A stretch of 64,000 bases of DNA from Sphingomicrobium sp. XHP0239 (GTDB lineage Bacteria; Pseudomonadota; Alphaproteobacteria; Sphingomonadales; Sphingomonadaceae). The position numbers and the translations under genes were made by a program. Below are positions 1 through 7,271 of the stretch, one piece after another (the stretch's first letter is position 1; each line of letters starts with the position of its first letter). The notes beneath the pieces are model-generated. The model ran no database searches and was not told the origin of the DNA. It was given only the letters and a program-made list of their open reading frames with translations. The stretch covers positions 496,001 to 560,000 of the forward strand of contig NZ_CP154608.1 of assembly GCF_039555325.1 (NCBI RefSeq), written 5' to 3'.

Positions 1-29
1 AAACGGGTGGCCGTAGAGGACGAGGCCGC

Positions 30-722
30 TCACCAGCTACCATCCTCGATGCGCCTGCGCCGCGCAACCTCGCGGTCACTGGTCGCAGCGATCGGCGCTT
101 CCTCGGGGTAGGGCGGCAGGTCTCCGCCCGGTTTCCAGTGCGCGACGACGACGCCTTGATCGGTCACGCGGTGGCCGGTCATCTCCAGCTTCGTGATCGG
201 GCTACCGTCGCCGAACAGGCGTTTACCGTGGCCCAAAATCACCGGGTAGGTCATCGTGATGAGTTCGTCGATCAGGCCCGCCTCAAGGAGGGCCGGGTAG
301 ATCGTGCTCGATCCCTGGATGATGATGTCGGCGCCCGGCTCGGCCTTGATCCGCGCGACATCCTCGACCCCCGTCATCCGATGGCTGTTCTGCCATTCGA
401 GCGGCTGGTCGCCGCGGGTGAGCACGTATTTATTCGCCGCGTCGAAAGCGTCGCGCATCGGGCGGTTCTCCGGCTCCTCGGCATAGGGCCAGTAAGCGGC
501 GAAGATGTCGTAGGTACGCCGGCCCAGAAGCAGGTCGTACTTGCCCGAAAACAGTTCGCCGAGCGTTTCGCCGACCTGTTCGTCCCACAGCCTGAAGACC
601 CAGCCGCCTTCGTCGAAACCGCCGGTCGGGTCCTCGGTCGGGCCGCCGGGGGCCTGCATCACGCCGTCGAGCGACAAGAAGGCGGCCCCGGTGATTTTTC
701 GCGCGGGATTCGGCGTGTCCAT
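30..722 (-). CDS. Dihydrofolate reductase family protein (RibD C-terminal-like)
   Basis: This 230-residue protein has the fold signature of the dihydrofolate reductase / RibD C-terminal family. It opens with a beta strand and the loop SLDGVMQAP near residues 17-25, has LLGRRTYDIFAAYWP near 65-79 and a nucleotide-site IIIQGSSTIYPALLEAGLIDE near 134-153. Members are NADPH-dependent reductases of unknown substrate and usually do not act as the folate enzyme. The start ATG lies one base after the stop of the upstream VOC gene, so it is the last visible gene of a tightly coupled leftward operon with two GSTs, two VOC proteins and a DUF1428 protein. A detoxification role is inferred from context only. 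Confidence 0.85.
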   Translation of the reverse strand: MDTPNPARKITGAAFLSLDGVMQAPGGPTEDPTGGFDEGGWVFRLWDEQVGETLGELFSGKYDLLLGRRTYDIFAAYWPYAEEPENRPMRDAFDAANKYVLTRGDQPLEWQNSHRMTGVEDVARIKAEPGADIIIQGSSTIYPALLEAGLIDELITMTYPVILGHGKRLFGDGSPITKLEMTGHRVTDQGVVVAHWKPGGDLPPYPEEAPIAATSDREVARRRRIEDGSW

Positions 723-723
723 T

Positions 724-1527
724 TTAGTTCTCTACGCGCGGGCCGACGAGGCCGAAGGCGACGCCGTGCGGATCGGTACAGACGGCGCTGAACTCGCCGC
801 CGGGGATATGGTGCGGCCCTTCGAGCAGCGTGCCGCCGCCGTCCTTTACGGCGGCAACGGCGCGATCGATGGCGTCGACACCAATGGAATAGACCCAATT
901 CGATTGGGGCATGGCGGGCGGCTTTTCCATCACCGCGCCGATCATCCCCTCGCCGCGATGGAGGAACTTGTAATCGCTCATGCCCGGTATCGGCATCGCG
1001 CCCTCCTGTCGCCAGCCGAACAGGTCGGTGTAGAAGGCGATCGCTCCGTCCTGATCGGTCGTGGACAGCTCGTTCCAGCGCACGTGCTGCGCCTTCTCGT
1101 AGTCGAACACGTCGCTGCGCGCGTCGGGATCGCCCTCGGGCGGAGTGGGGGTCATCACGTAGAGCGGCGCGCCCTGTCCGTCGGTGACGAGCGCCATGCG
1201 GCCGACGCCCTCCATCGTCTGGTCGAAATGGACCGTGCCGCCCGCCGCCTCGAATGCCTGCTTCGCCGCATCGACGTCGGCGACGTGGACGTAGCCGTAC
1301 CACGCGGGCCGGGCGCCGCCGTCCAGCATGTCCTGCGAGAGGGCGAGGACGCCGCCCGCCATGCCGCCGTCGGAGCGCCGGATCATGCGGTAGTCCATCT
1401 CGCCTTGGCTCGCATCGCGCGCGGCGATGTCCCAGCCGATCACCGCGTCATAGAAAATCTTGGCGGCATCGGGGTCAGGCGTCATCAGCTCGTACCAGAT
1501 GAAGGCGCCGGTATCGGGATCAGTCAT
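724..1527 (-). CDS. VOC family protein with two glyoxalase-like domains
   Basis: The 267 residues hold two tandem vicinal-oxygen-chelate modules, roughly 7-125 and 145-262. Each begins with the typical pattern of a strand followed by an AxxFY helix (AAKIFYDAVIGW and GAIAFYTDLFGW). Such double-domain proteins resemble glyoxalase/bleomycin-resistance and hydroxylase-type proteins, which bind a metal and act on small electrophiles. The substrate is not predictable. The start codon overlaps the end of the upstream GST gene by 8 bases, which implies translational coupling in the HxlR-adjacent operon. Confidence 0.88.
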   Translation of the reverse strand: MTDPDTGAFIWYELMTPDPDAAKIFYDAVIGWDIAARDASQGEMDYRMIRRSDGGMAGGVLALSQDMLDGGARPAWYGYVHVADVDAAKQAFEAAGGTVHFDQTMEGVGRMALVTDGQGAPLYVMTPTPPEGDPDARSDVFDYEKAQHVRWNELSTTDQDGAIAFYTDLFGWRQEGAMPIPGMSDYKFLHRGEGMIGAVMEKPPAMPQSNWVYSIGVDAIDRAVAAVKDGGGTLLEGPHHIPGGEFSAVCTDPHGVAFGLVGPRVEN

Positions 1528-2182
1528 TGTCGTTCTCCTTTCGAACCCTATCGGACTTTTCGAAATGGGCGAGCTGGTCGGCGTGCGCCTTCCGGAAGGC
1601 CGGCCGTGCGGTCAGGCGCACGACGTAGGCCTCGCTCGCCGGGCGATCGCCGTGCTTGCGGACCAGATCGACGCGCAGGACATCGGCCATGACGAGATCG
1701 GCCAGGGTGAAACCGTCGCCCACCAGCCATTCGCGCGCGGCCAGCACCGTTTCCATCTGTGCGAGCCGGTTCTCGAGCCAGTCGGTGATCGCGGGCACAT
1801 CTTCCTTCGACCATTGCAGCACGACCCAGGGCATCGTGACCATCTCGAGGGTGTTGAGCGCCGCGAAGACCCACTGAATCACCTCGGCCCGGGCCTTCTC
1901 GCCCGGCGGCATCAGCACCTCGCTCTTGCCGCCGAGATGGATCAGGCCCGCCCCGCTCTCGAAAAGGCGGATGGAGCCGTCGTCCAGCATCGGCACCTGA
2001 CCGAAGGGCTGGCGGTCGAGGTGGTTGGTCTCGCGCCCATCGAAGGGCACGCTTGCGATGCGGTAGGGAATGCCCGCCTCCTCGCACGCCCAGCGCAGGC
2101 GGATGTCGCGCACGAATCCGCGCGGCATGTCGGGCACCCAGTCGTAGGTCCAGATGGTGACGGGGTCGGCGGGCATCATCAT
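1520..2182 (-). CDS. Glutathione S-transferase family protein
   Basis: The protein is 220 residues long. An N-terminal thioredoxin-like domain contains the cis-proline segment QPFGQVPML and the glutathione-binding LFESGAGLIHLG. An all-alpha C-terminal domain ends with the usual ADLVMADVLR and ARPAFRKAHADQ helices. It would conjugate glutathione to electrophiles or reduce them in the cytoplasm. No clear catalytic Cys, Ser or Tyr is visible at the usual N-terminal place (DWVPDMPRGF), so its chemistry is open. I chose the start at 2182 because its ATGA overlaps the TGA of the upstream VOC gene, although the frame stays open further upstream. It sits in the same operon as a second GST at 2903-3604. 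Confidence 0.87.
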   Translation of the reverse strand: MMMPADPVTIWTYDWVPDMPRGFVRDIRLRWACEEAGIPYRIASVPFDGRETNHLDRQPFGQVPMLDDGSIRLFESGAGLIHLGGKSEVLMPPGEKARAEVIQWVFAALNTLEMVTMPWVVLQWSKEDVPAITDWLENRLAQMETVLAAREWLVGDGFTLADLVMADVLRVDLVRKHGDRPASEAYVVRLTARPAFRKAHADQLAHFEKSDRVRKENDND

Positions 2183-2526
2183 TCGCCGCCCAGCAGGTTG
2201 AGCGTGTTGTCGTCGGGATTGGCGAGGGTGGCGATGCGCAGGGTGTCGAAGCCGGGCACCTTTTCGGGATCGCCGACGGCGAGTCCTTCGCTGCGCGGGC
2301 GGGCTATTGCACCGTCCAGGTCCTCGATCCTCAGCGAAACGATATCGACTGCGCCCTGCTCCGGGTTGTCGAGCACCTGGAACAGCACGCTGCCGGCCAA
2401 GTCCCATTCGCAGCAGCCCGGCACCGGCCGACGGTCGGGCCCACGCCCCAGCACCGTGCTCCACCAGTCGCAGCCGGCGGCGTGGTCCGTCGCACCCAAC
2501 GAGACGAAGACGTTGGCGACGTTCAT
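2179..2526 (-). CDS. Single-domain VOC (glyoxalase/bleomycin resistance-like) protein
   Basis: This 115-residue protein has one VOC half-fold, with a strand at VANVFVSLGATD, a helix carrying CDWWSTVLGRG, and a C-terminal metal-side segment DPDDNTLNLLGG. Single-domain members dimerise to form the active site. Its function is not assigned beyond possible glyoxalase- or dioxygenase-like chemistry or ligand binding. The ATG follows the stop of the DUF1428 gene by one base, and its own stop overlaps the next start as ATGA, so it is translated as part of the detoxification operon. Confidence 0.85.
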   Translation of the reverse strand: MNVANVFVSLGATDHAAGCDWWSTVLGRGPDRRPVPGCCEWDLAGSVLFQVLDNPEQGAVDIVSLRIEDLDGAIARPRSEGLAVGDPEKVPGFDTLRIATLANPDDNTLNLLGGE

Positions 2527-2527
2527 G

Positions 2528-2884
2528 TTAGGCCCGCTTGTCGACGATGGTTTGGAAGCCGCCGTAGATCATGCGCTTGCCGTCGAACGGCATCTCGCCG
2601 AATTCTTCCATGCGCGGATCTTCCATCATCTTGGTTTCCGCCGCCTTGGCGGTGGCCTCGTCGGGCCAGGTGACCCAGCTAAAGACGATCTTCTCGCCAT
2701 CCTCGGCCTTGGTCGCGCGGCGAAAATCGGTGGTGTGTCCGTCCTTGACATCGGCTTCCCAGCATTCGACCTGACTCAGCGCCCCCAATTCTCTGGCGAT
2801 GTTCCAAAACTTCTCCGCCGTTTCGATATAGGCGTCCTTGTTGCCTTCCGGCACGGCGAGGACGAATCCGTTCACGTAGTTCAT
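2528..2884 (-). CDS. DUF1428 domain-containing protein (YbaA-like)
   Basis: The 118 residues match the DUF1428 family over full length. Visible family traits are MNYVNGFVLAVPEGNKDAY at the N-terminus, the central VECWEADVKDGHTTDF, and the C-terminal MPFDGKRMIYGGFQTIVD. Members have a ferredoxin-like alpha/beta fold related to ABM/Dabb proteins. No reaction is established. The gene starts 18 bases after the upstream GST and is separated from the downstream VOC gene by a single base. DUF1428 genes often lie beside VOC and stress genes, which agrees with the neighbours here. Confidence 0.9.
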   Translation of the reverse strand: MNYVNGFVLAVPEGNKDAYIETAEKFWNIARELGALSQVECWEADVKDGHTTDFRRATKAEDGEKIVFSWVTWPDEATAKAAETKMMEDPRMEEFGEMPFDGKRMIYGGFQTIVDKRA

Positions 2885-2902
2885 TTGTTCTCTCCTGGTT
2901 TT

Positions 2903-3604
2903 TCAGGTTTCGGTGGGGTCCTTATCGAAGCCCATGTCTTCGGGTCCGTGCCGCTCGTATTCCGTCAGCTGTTCGGCAAGCGCGTCGCGGAAGGCGGGCC
3001 GAGCGAAGCACCGCTCGCGCCAGGCGGCGAGATTGGGGAAGCCATCGACGTAGCCGGTGTTCCCGGAAACCTTGGATACCGATGAGGCGATCAGATCCGC
3101 GATGCTGAAATCGTCGCCGACCAGCCATTCGCGATCCCCCAGCGCGACGGACACCTTCTCGAGCCGGTCGCGCGCGAACTTTTCGGCATGGGGCCGGTAT
3201 CCGCGCGCAATATCCTTGTCCTCGATCATCTTGTCCGCGAAGAAAAGCTCCAGCAGGAAGGGCTCGACGGAGTTGAGCGCCGCGTAGGTCCAGCATTTCG
3301 CCAAGGCTTGCTGGTCCCGGTCGGTTGGAAGCATTCGCCCCGTCCGCTCGGCGATATCGAGGACGATTCCGCCGCTCTCGAAAAGCGTGACGCGTCTTTC
3401 TTCGCGCAGCAGGGGCGCCTGACCGAAGGGATGCTCCGCGCGATAAGCGGGGATCGCCAAATGCGCGCCGTCGATCAGTTTTACCGCGTATTCCCAGCCG
3501 ACCTCGCGCAGCGCCCAGCGGACGCGGTGGTCGCGAACCTGGCCTTGCGCGAAGGCCGGCACCCGTTTGAAGCCGATGACTTGCAGGGCGCCGTGCTCGG
3601 CCAT
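2903..3604 (-). CDS. Glutathione S-transferase family protein (operon-proximal)
   Basis: The 233-residue protein has an N-terminal thioredoxin-like region with HPFGQAPLL and the glutathione-binding LFESGGIVLDIAE. The C-terminal helical domain has DREWLVGDDFSIADLIASS and ARPAFRDALAEQ. The family conjugates glutathione to electrophilic or halogenated compounds. I chose the ATG at 3604 because it forms TGATG with the stop of a 28-codon leader ORF that has its own strong ribosome-binding site, whereas the GST itself has none. Translation therefore probably depends on coupling to the leader. It is the first full-size gene of the leftward operon and is transcribed divergently from the HxlR regulator. 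Confidence 0.85.
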   Translation of the reverse strand: MAEHGALQVIGFKRVPAFAQGQVRDHRVRWALREVGWEYAVKLIDGAHLAIPAYRAEHPFGQAPLLREERRVTLFESGGIVLDIAERTGRMLPTDRDQQALAKCWTYAALNSVEPFLLELFFADKMIEDKDIARGYRPHAEKFARDRLEKVSVALGDREWLVGDDFSIADLIASSVSKVSGNTGYVDGFPNLAAWRERCFARPAFRDALAEQLTEYERHGPEDMGFDKDPTET

Positions 3605-3690
3605 CAAACCTGCTCCGTCGCGAAGGCTCCAACGCCCTGTTTTTCCGTGCGCTCGGCGACGGGTAGGATCGCGAAGATCATCTTTGTCAT
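3604..3690 (-). CDS. 28-residue leader ORF coupled to the GST (possible VOC gene remnant)
   Basis: A short ORF starts at ATG 3690, just downstream of a strong Shine-Dalgarno AAAGGAG, and its TGA overlaps the ATG of the GST gene. The peptide begins MTKMIFAILPVAER, which resembles the first strand of VOC proteins, but the rest of that fold is absent. It may be a relic of a deleted VOC gene that now only supplies a ribosome-binding site, or a true leader peptide. Expression is likely given the ribosome-binding site. Function as a peptide is unproven. Confidence 0.5.
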   Translation of the reverse strand: MTKMIFAILPVAERTEKQGVGAFATEQV

Positions 3691-3724
3691 GGCGGGCTCC
3701 TTTCTGCGTGCCGCGACTCGGAAC

Positions 3725-3781
3725 TTGCTTTACGTGAGCGATTGGGTTACTAAAAGCAACTATGAAGTTACAAAAGGTAAC
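3725..3781 (+). promoter_or_regulatory. HxlR gene promoter with two tandem palindromic operators
   Basis: A TTGCTT box (3725-3730) lies 17 bases before TACTAA (3748-3753), only 8 bases from the ATG at 3762, which suggests a leaderless or near-leaderless transcript. Two 15-base sites, GTTACTAAAAGCAAC (3746-3760) and GTTACAAAAGGTAAC (3767-3781), match at 12 positions and start 21 bases apart, about two helical turns. The second is a perfect GTTAC-N5-GTAAC dyad. They cover the -10 box and the start region, as expected for autorepression and shared control of the divergent operon. Confidence 0.6.
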
Positions 3782-4445
3782 CGAAGCGGGTCGGGCTGTG
3801 CATGGTAAGTGGTACAATGATGCCTGCGGAACCGCGTTCGGATTGGAGCTCCTTGGGGAGCGGTGGTCGCTCCTGATCGTGCGGGAACTAATGTTCGGGC
3901 CGCTGCGCTTTTCCACGCTGCGCGCCAATCTGCCCGGGATTTCGGCCAAGGTGCTGACCGAGAGGCTGGAAAAGCTTGAAAGCACGGGCGTGCTGGTGAA
4001 GCGGACGCTGCCGCCACCCTCCGCCGTGCAGGTCTACGAACTGACGGCGTGGGGTTATCGCGCCGAACCGCTGATACAGGAGCTAGGGCGCTGGGCCGCG
4101 ATGTCGCACGGGCACGACCCCACGCTGCCGCTGTCACCCGTCAGCTTCATGCTGTCGTTGCGGACCATGTTCGATGCCGCCACGGCAGGCGACTGGCACA
4201 CGCGCATCGGCTTCCGTCTGGCCGATGCCGTCTTCACTGGCACTGTCGCGGGTGGGGCGTTCACCGTGAAGCGCGAGGAGCCGCACGATGTTGACGCGGT
4301 GTTCAGCGCCCCCGAGGCCCCACCGCTCGCCGCCATGGTCTATCTAGGAATGCCGGCAGCGGACGTCGGCGTGGAGGTGACAGGCGACCGCGAGGTTGCC
4401 CGCCACTTCCCGACGTTGTTCAATCTGCCGGAACGGATCGGCTAG
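3762..4445 (+). CDS. HxlR-family transcriptional regulator
   Basis: The first half (about residues 17-115) is an HxlR/DUF24 winged helix, with ACGTAFGLELLGERWSLLIV, then FGPLRFSTLRANLPGISAKV and the wing segment ERLEKLESTGVL. The C-terminal ~100 residues form an extra ligand- or dimer-type domain, giving 227 residues in total versus about 110 for minimal HxlR proteins. The only cysteine is Cys22, at the place where the redox-sensing cysteine of this family sits. It is divergent from a GST/VOC operon that it probably controls. No ribosome-binding site precedes ATG 3762. An in-frame GTG at 3798 is an alternative start. Confidence 0.9.
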   Translation: MKLQKVTEAGRAVHGKWYNDACGTAFGLELLGERWSLLIVRELMFGPLRFSTLRANLPGISAKVLTERLEKLESTGVLVKRTLPPPSAVQVYELTAWGYRAEPLIQELGRWAAMSHGHDPTLPLSPVSFMLSLRTMFDAATAGDWHTRIGFRLADAVFTGTVAGGAFTVKREEPHDVDAVFSAPEAPPLAAMVYLGMPAADVGVEVTGDREVARHFPTLFNLPERIG

Positions 4446-4725
4446 ATTTAACGAGAAATTCGAAGAACTGATTCATTTCTTTGTTCATCTAATGCCCGGT
4501 CTGAGGCACCGCGCTCAGGTTTAGGAATGGCGGTTGCGGACGCCAAGTTGACATCAAACTGGCCTCCCTATCGAAATTGTCCAATCATTCGAGTGCTCAC
4601 CATATTCACCTCATGCGCGCCAGTTTTCCGTCCTTGTGATATCATACGGTGGCCACTGCCATTTGTTGCGGCTGCACAAGGAGCGGTGTAGGGCGATGCT
4701 GCGCAGCAAGAGGAGCCCCACCCGC
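4446..4725 (+). promoter_or_regulatory. Intergenic region upstream of phaR
   Basis: These 280 bases are visibly richer in A and T than their surroundings and contain no convincing gene. A TTGACA box lies at 4548-4553 without a good partner. A second weak pair is TTGTCC (4577-4582) and CATATT (4601-4606), 18 bases apart. A palindrome TGATATCA is at 4637-4644. The region probably carries the phaR promoter. PhaR proteins commonly bind their own upstream region, but no specific operator can be named. Confidence 0.35.
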
Positions 4726-5259
4726 GTGACCAAAGTCGTCATCAAGAAATATGCCAATCGTCGGCTCTACGATACCGACCGGTCGAGCTACATCACGCTC
4801 GACGATCTCTCGCTGCTGATCCGCGAGGGGCGCGAGGTGGAAGTGGTCGACGCGAAATCGGGCGAGGACATCACGCATCAGGTGCTTACCCAGATCATCG
4901 TCGAGGAAGAGGCCGACGGTGGCGGGATGCTGCCGGTGCCGTTCCTACGCGAACTGATCAGTCTCTATGGCGGCGGGATGCAGGCCGCGGTGCCGAGCTA
5001 TCTCGAGGCGGCGATGGAAGCCTTCAAGAAGCAGTCCGCGGCGATGGGCGGCGCGTTCGACGGGTCGATGCTGACCGACATGGCGAAGCGCAACATGGAG
5101 ATGTTCCAACAGGCGGCTTCGGCCTTTACGCCGGGTAAGATGGGAACCATGGCGAAGGGGTCGGCGGGCGGTACGAAGCCCGAGGCGAGGAAAGATGCCG
5201 AGATCGAGGCACTGCGTGCCGAACTGGCGGCGTTGAAGGACAAGGTCGACAAGCTGTAG
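4726..5259 (+). CDS. phaR: Polyhydroxyalkanoate synthesis repressor PhaR
   Basis: The N-terminal PHB/PHA accumulation regulator DNA-binding domain is unmistakable: VIKKYANRRLYDTDRSSYIT followed by LDDLSLLIREGREVEVVDAK and DITHQVLTQIIVEEE. The C-terminus is a helical tail rich in A, K and E. PhaR represses phasin and its own gene and is displaced by PHA granules. I chose GTG 4726, preceded by AGGAG at 4711-4715. In-frame ATG 4696 and GTG 4636 would add 10 or 30 residues outside the conserved domain. A lysine/alanine-rich protein gene follows 55 bases downstream and may be a granule-associated target. Confidence 0.9.
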   Translation: MTKVVIKKYANRRLYDTDRSSYITLDDLSLLIREGREVEVVDAKSGEDITHQVLTQIIVEEEADGGGMLPVPFLRELISLYGGGMQAAVPSYLEAAMEAFKKQSAAMGGAFDGSMLTDMAKRNMEMFQQAASAFTPGKMGTMAKGSAGGTKPEARKDAEIEALRAELAALKDKVDKL

Positions 5260-5314
5260 GAACGTTTCGGCTGCCAAACCGTCTTGAGGAAGGGACCGTC
5301 GAGGAGGACGAACA

Positions 5315-5872
5315 GTGGCCGACAAGAACGACAAGAAGACCGCCAAGGACTTCGGAAAGATTGCGATGAGCCCCGAGGTCATCGCTGCCGGGCTGGCTGC
5401 CGCCGCCGCCGCGATCGCCGCCAGTCCCAAGGCGCGGCGCAAGATTCAGGAAGCGACGCTGGATGCGGCGGACAAGGCCAACAAGGCCGCGACCGACGCC
5501 ATGACCACGACGACCCGCATGGGCGGAATGATCGTCGAGGCGCTCGCCGACGCGGCGCAACGGATGATGGCGGGCGACTGGGACGACACCGAAGTCGCGG
5601 CCCCCGCTCCGGCTCCCAAGGCCAAGCCGTCGCCAAAGAAAGCCTCGGGAACCAAGGCTGCAAAAACCAAGAAAGCGGCGGCGACGACGCCTGCCGCGAA
5701 GAAGGCTCCGGCGAAAAAGGCCGCAACCGCCAAGACGGCCGCGGAGCCGAAGCCGGCGGCCTCGAAAATGTCCGCGGTCGAGAAAAAGAAGCCGGCGGCG
5801 AAGAAGAAGCCTGCAGCGAAGAAGAAGCCCGCCGCGAAGAAAGCGGCGTCGAGGAAGGGCGGGGCCGCCTGA
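5315..5872 (+). CDS. Lysine/alanine-rich protein, histone H1-like tail (phasin-like candidate)
   Basis: The 185-residue protein starts at a GTG with GAGGAGG upstream. The first ~95 residues are helical and alanine-rich, with MSPEVIAAGLAAAAAAIAAS and a K/A/T-rich amphipathic stretch. The last ~90 residues are low complexity with repeated KKPAAKK units, resembling histone H1-like and AlgP-like tails that bind DNA or polyanions. It follows phaR, so a granule- or nucleoid-associated role is plausible, but the sequence does not match a classical phasin domain. The tail resembles the basic linker found in GcrA at 60828-61550. Function is unassigned. Confidence 0.75.
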   Translation: MADKNDKKTAKDFGKIAMSPEVIAAGLAAAAAAIAASPKARRKIQEATLDAADKANKAATDAMTTTTRMGGMIVEALADAAQRMMAGDWDDTEVAAPAPAPKAKPSPKKASGTKAAKTKKAAATTPAAKKAPAKKAATAKTAAEPKPAASKMSAVEKKKPAAKKKPAAKKKPAAKKAASRKGGAA

Positions 5873-5897
5873 TCGCGCTTCACACCCGCTTGTCCCC

Positions 5898-7265
5898 GTG
5901 CCATCGCCCGTGTCCATGAAGAATCCCGCCATCGTGATCCTTGCCGCGGGCAAGGGGACCCGTATGAAATCGCGCACCCACAAGGTGCTCCATCCGATCG
6001 CCGGTCGGGCCATGATCGATCATCTGCTCGACAGTACCGAGCGGTTGGGCGCGAGCCGAACGGTCGTGGTTGTCGGCCAGTGGAAAGAGCAGTTGGAAGC
6101 GGCGCTACAGCATCGTGACGTGACATTCGCCGAGCAAAGCGAACAGCTCGGCACCGGGCACGCGGTGCAGCAATGCCGGGAAAAGCTTGCCGACCATGAC
6201 GGGCCGGTCGTGCTGTTGTTCGGCGACGTGCCGATGGTGCGCGCCGACACCTTGAATGCGATGATCGAGCGCCTTGACCGCGACGACCGTCCCGGGATCG
6301 TGGTGCTGGGCTTCGAGCCGGACGACACCAAGGCGTACGGTCGGATCCTGACGCTCGGAAACGACACGATCGACCGGATGGTCGAGCACAAGGACGCGAG
6401 CGAGGACGAGCGGCGCTGCCGCCTGTGCAATTCGGGCATGATGGCGGTCGAAGGGTCGCAACTGTTCGGCTGGCTCGACCAAGTGACCAACGACAATGCC
6501 GCGGGCGAATATTACCTTCCCGATATCGTCAATATCGCCAAGCGCGAAGGGCGGCGCCCCGTGGTGGTGAAGGCCGACGAGACCGAAGTCATGGGGATCA
6601 ACAGCCGCGCCGAACTGAGCCAGGCCGAAGCGCAATGGCAGGATTTCAAGCGTAGCGAGATGATGGACGCGGGCGTGACGCTTCGTCAGCCCGACAGCGT
6701 GTTCTTCAGCTGGGACACCGAAATCGACGCTGACGTGGAGGTGGAGCCCCATGTCGTGTTCGGACCCGGGGTCACGGTAGCCGGTGGCGCGCGGATCCGT
6801 GCCTTTTCACATCTCGAGGGCGCGACCGTCGGCGAGGGGTGCGAGGTGGGACCCTATGCACGGCTTCGCCCGGGAGCGGAAATGCAGGCTCGATCCAAGG
6901 TCGGCAATTTCGTCGAGATGAAGAAGAGCGTCCTTGGCGAAGGCGCCAAGGCCAACCACCTGACCTATCTGGGCGACGCCACCATCGGACCGAACGCGAA
7001 TGTCGGTGCGGGGACGATCACCTGCAATTACGACGGTTTCAACAAGGCATGCACGCAGATTGGCGAGGGCGCCTTCATCGGATCGAACAGCGCGCTGGTG
7101 GCACCGGTGACGATCGGCGACGGGGCGATCGTCGGAGCGGGCAGCGTCGTGACGAGCGACGTGGCTCCCGACGCCATCGTGGTGGCGCGTGGTGAGCAGA
7201 AGCAGATCGATGGTGCGGCGAAACGCTTTCGAGAGCGGGCGCAGGCAAAGGCGAAGCGAGGCTAA
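5898..7265 (+). CDS. glmU: Bifunctional GlcNAc-1-phosphate uridyltransferase / GlcN-1-P acetyltransferase
   Basis: GlmU makes UDP-GlcNAc, the precursor of peptidoglycan and lipid A, from glucosamine-1-phosphate. The N-terminal nucleotidyltransferase has LAAGKGTRMKS near residues 15-25 and LLFGDVPMV. The C-terminal left-handed beta-helix has KVGNFVEMKKS, the catalytic-histidine segment NHLTYLGDATIG, and GAGTITCNYDG. Its length of 455 agrees with the family. Start choice is open between GTG 5898, GTG 5910 and ATG 5916 (MKNPAIVILAAG); the last fits the family best but none has a clear ribosome-binding site. An S51-like gene and glmS follow, forming an amino-sugar operon. Confidence 0.97.
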   Translation: MPSPVSMKNPAIVILAAGKGTRMKSRTHKVLHPIAGRAMIDHLLDSTERLGASRTVVVVGQWKEQLEAALQHRDVTFAEQSEQLGTGHAVQQCREKLADHDGPVVLLFGDVPMVRADTLNAMIERLDRDDRPGIVVLGFEPDDTKAYGRILTLGNDTIDRMVEHKDASEDERRCRLCNSGMMAVEGSQLFGWLDQVTNDNAAGEYYLPDIVNIAKREGRRPVVVKADETEVMGINSRAELSQAEAQWQDFKRSEMMDAGVTLRQPDSVFFSWDTEIDADVEVEPHVVFGPGVTVAGGARIRAFSHLEGATVGEGCEVGPYARLRPGAEMQARSKVGNFVEMKKSVLGEGAKANHLTYLGDATIGPNANVGAGTITCNYDGFNKACTQIGEGAFIGSNSALVAPVTIGDGAIVGAGSVVTSDVAPDAIVVARGEQKQIDGAAKRFRERAQAKAKRG

Positions 7266-7271
7266 CAGGTT

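Noticed and set aside
138..791. Long open frames on the opposite strand of real genes (here and throughout the window)
   Set aside because: High GC makes long antisense frames common. These lack domain signatures, ribosome-binding sites and neighbour spacing, while the other strand encodes recognisable proteins.
5259..5285. EcfG-type general stress promoter (GGAAC-N16-CGTC) before the lysine/alanine-rich gene
   Set aside because: The -10 differs from the usual CGTT and the spacing is marginal, so the match is too weak to call.
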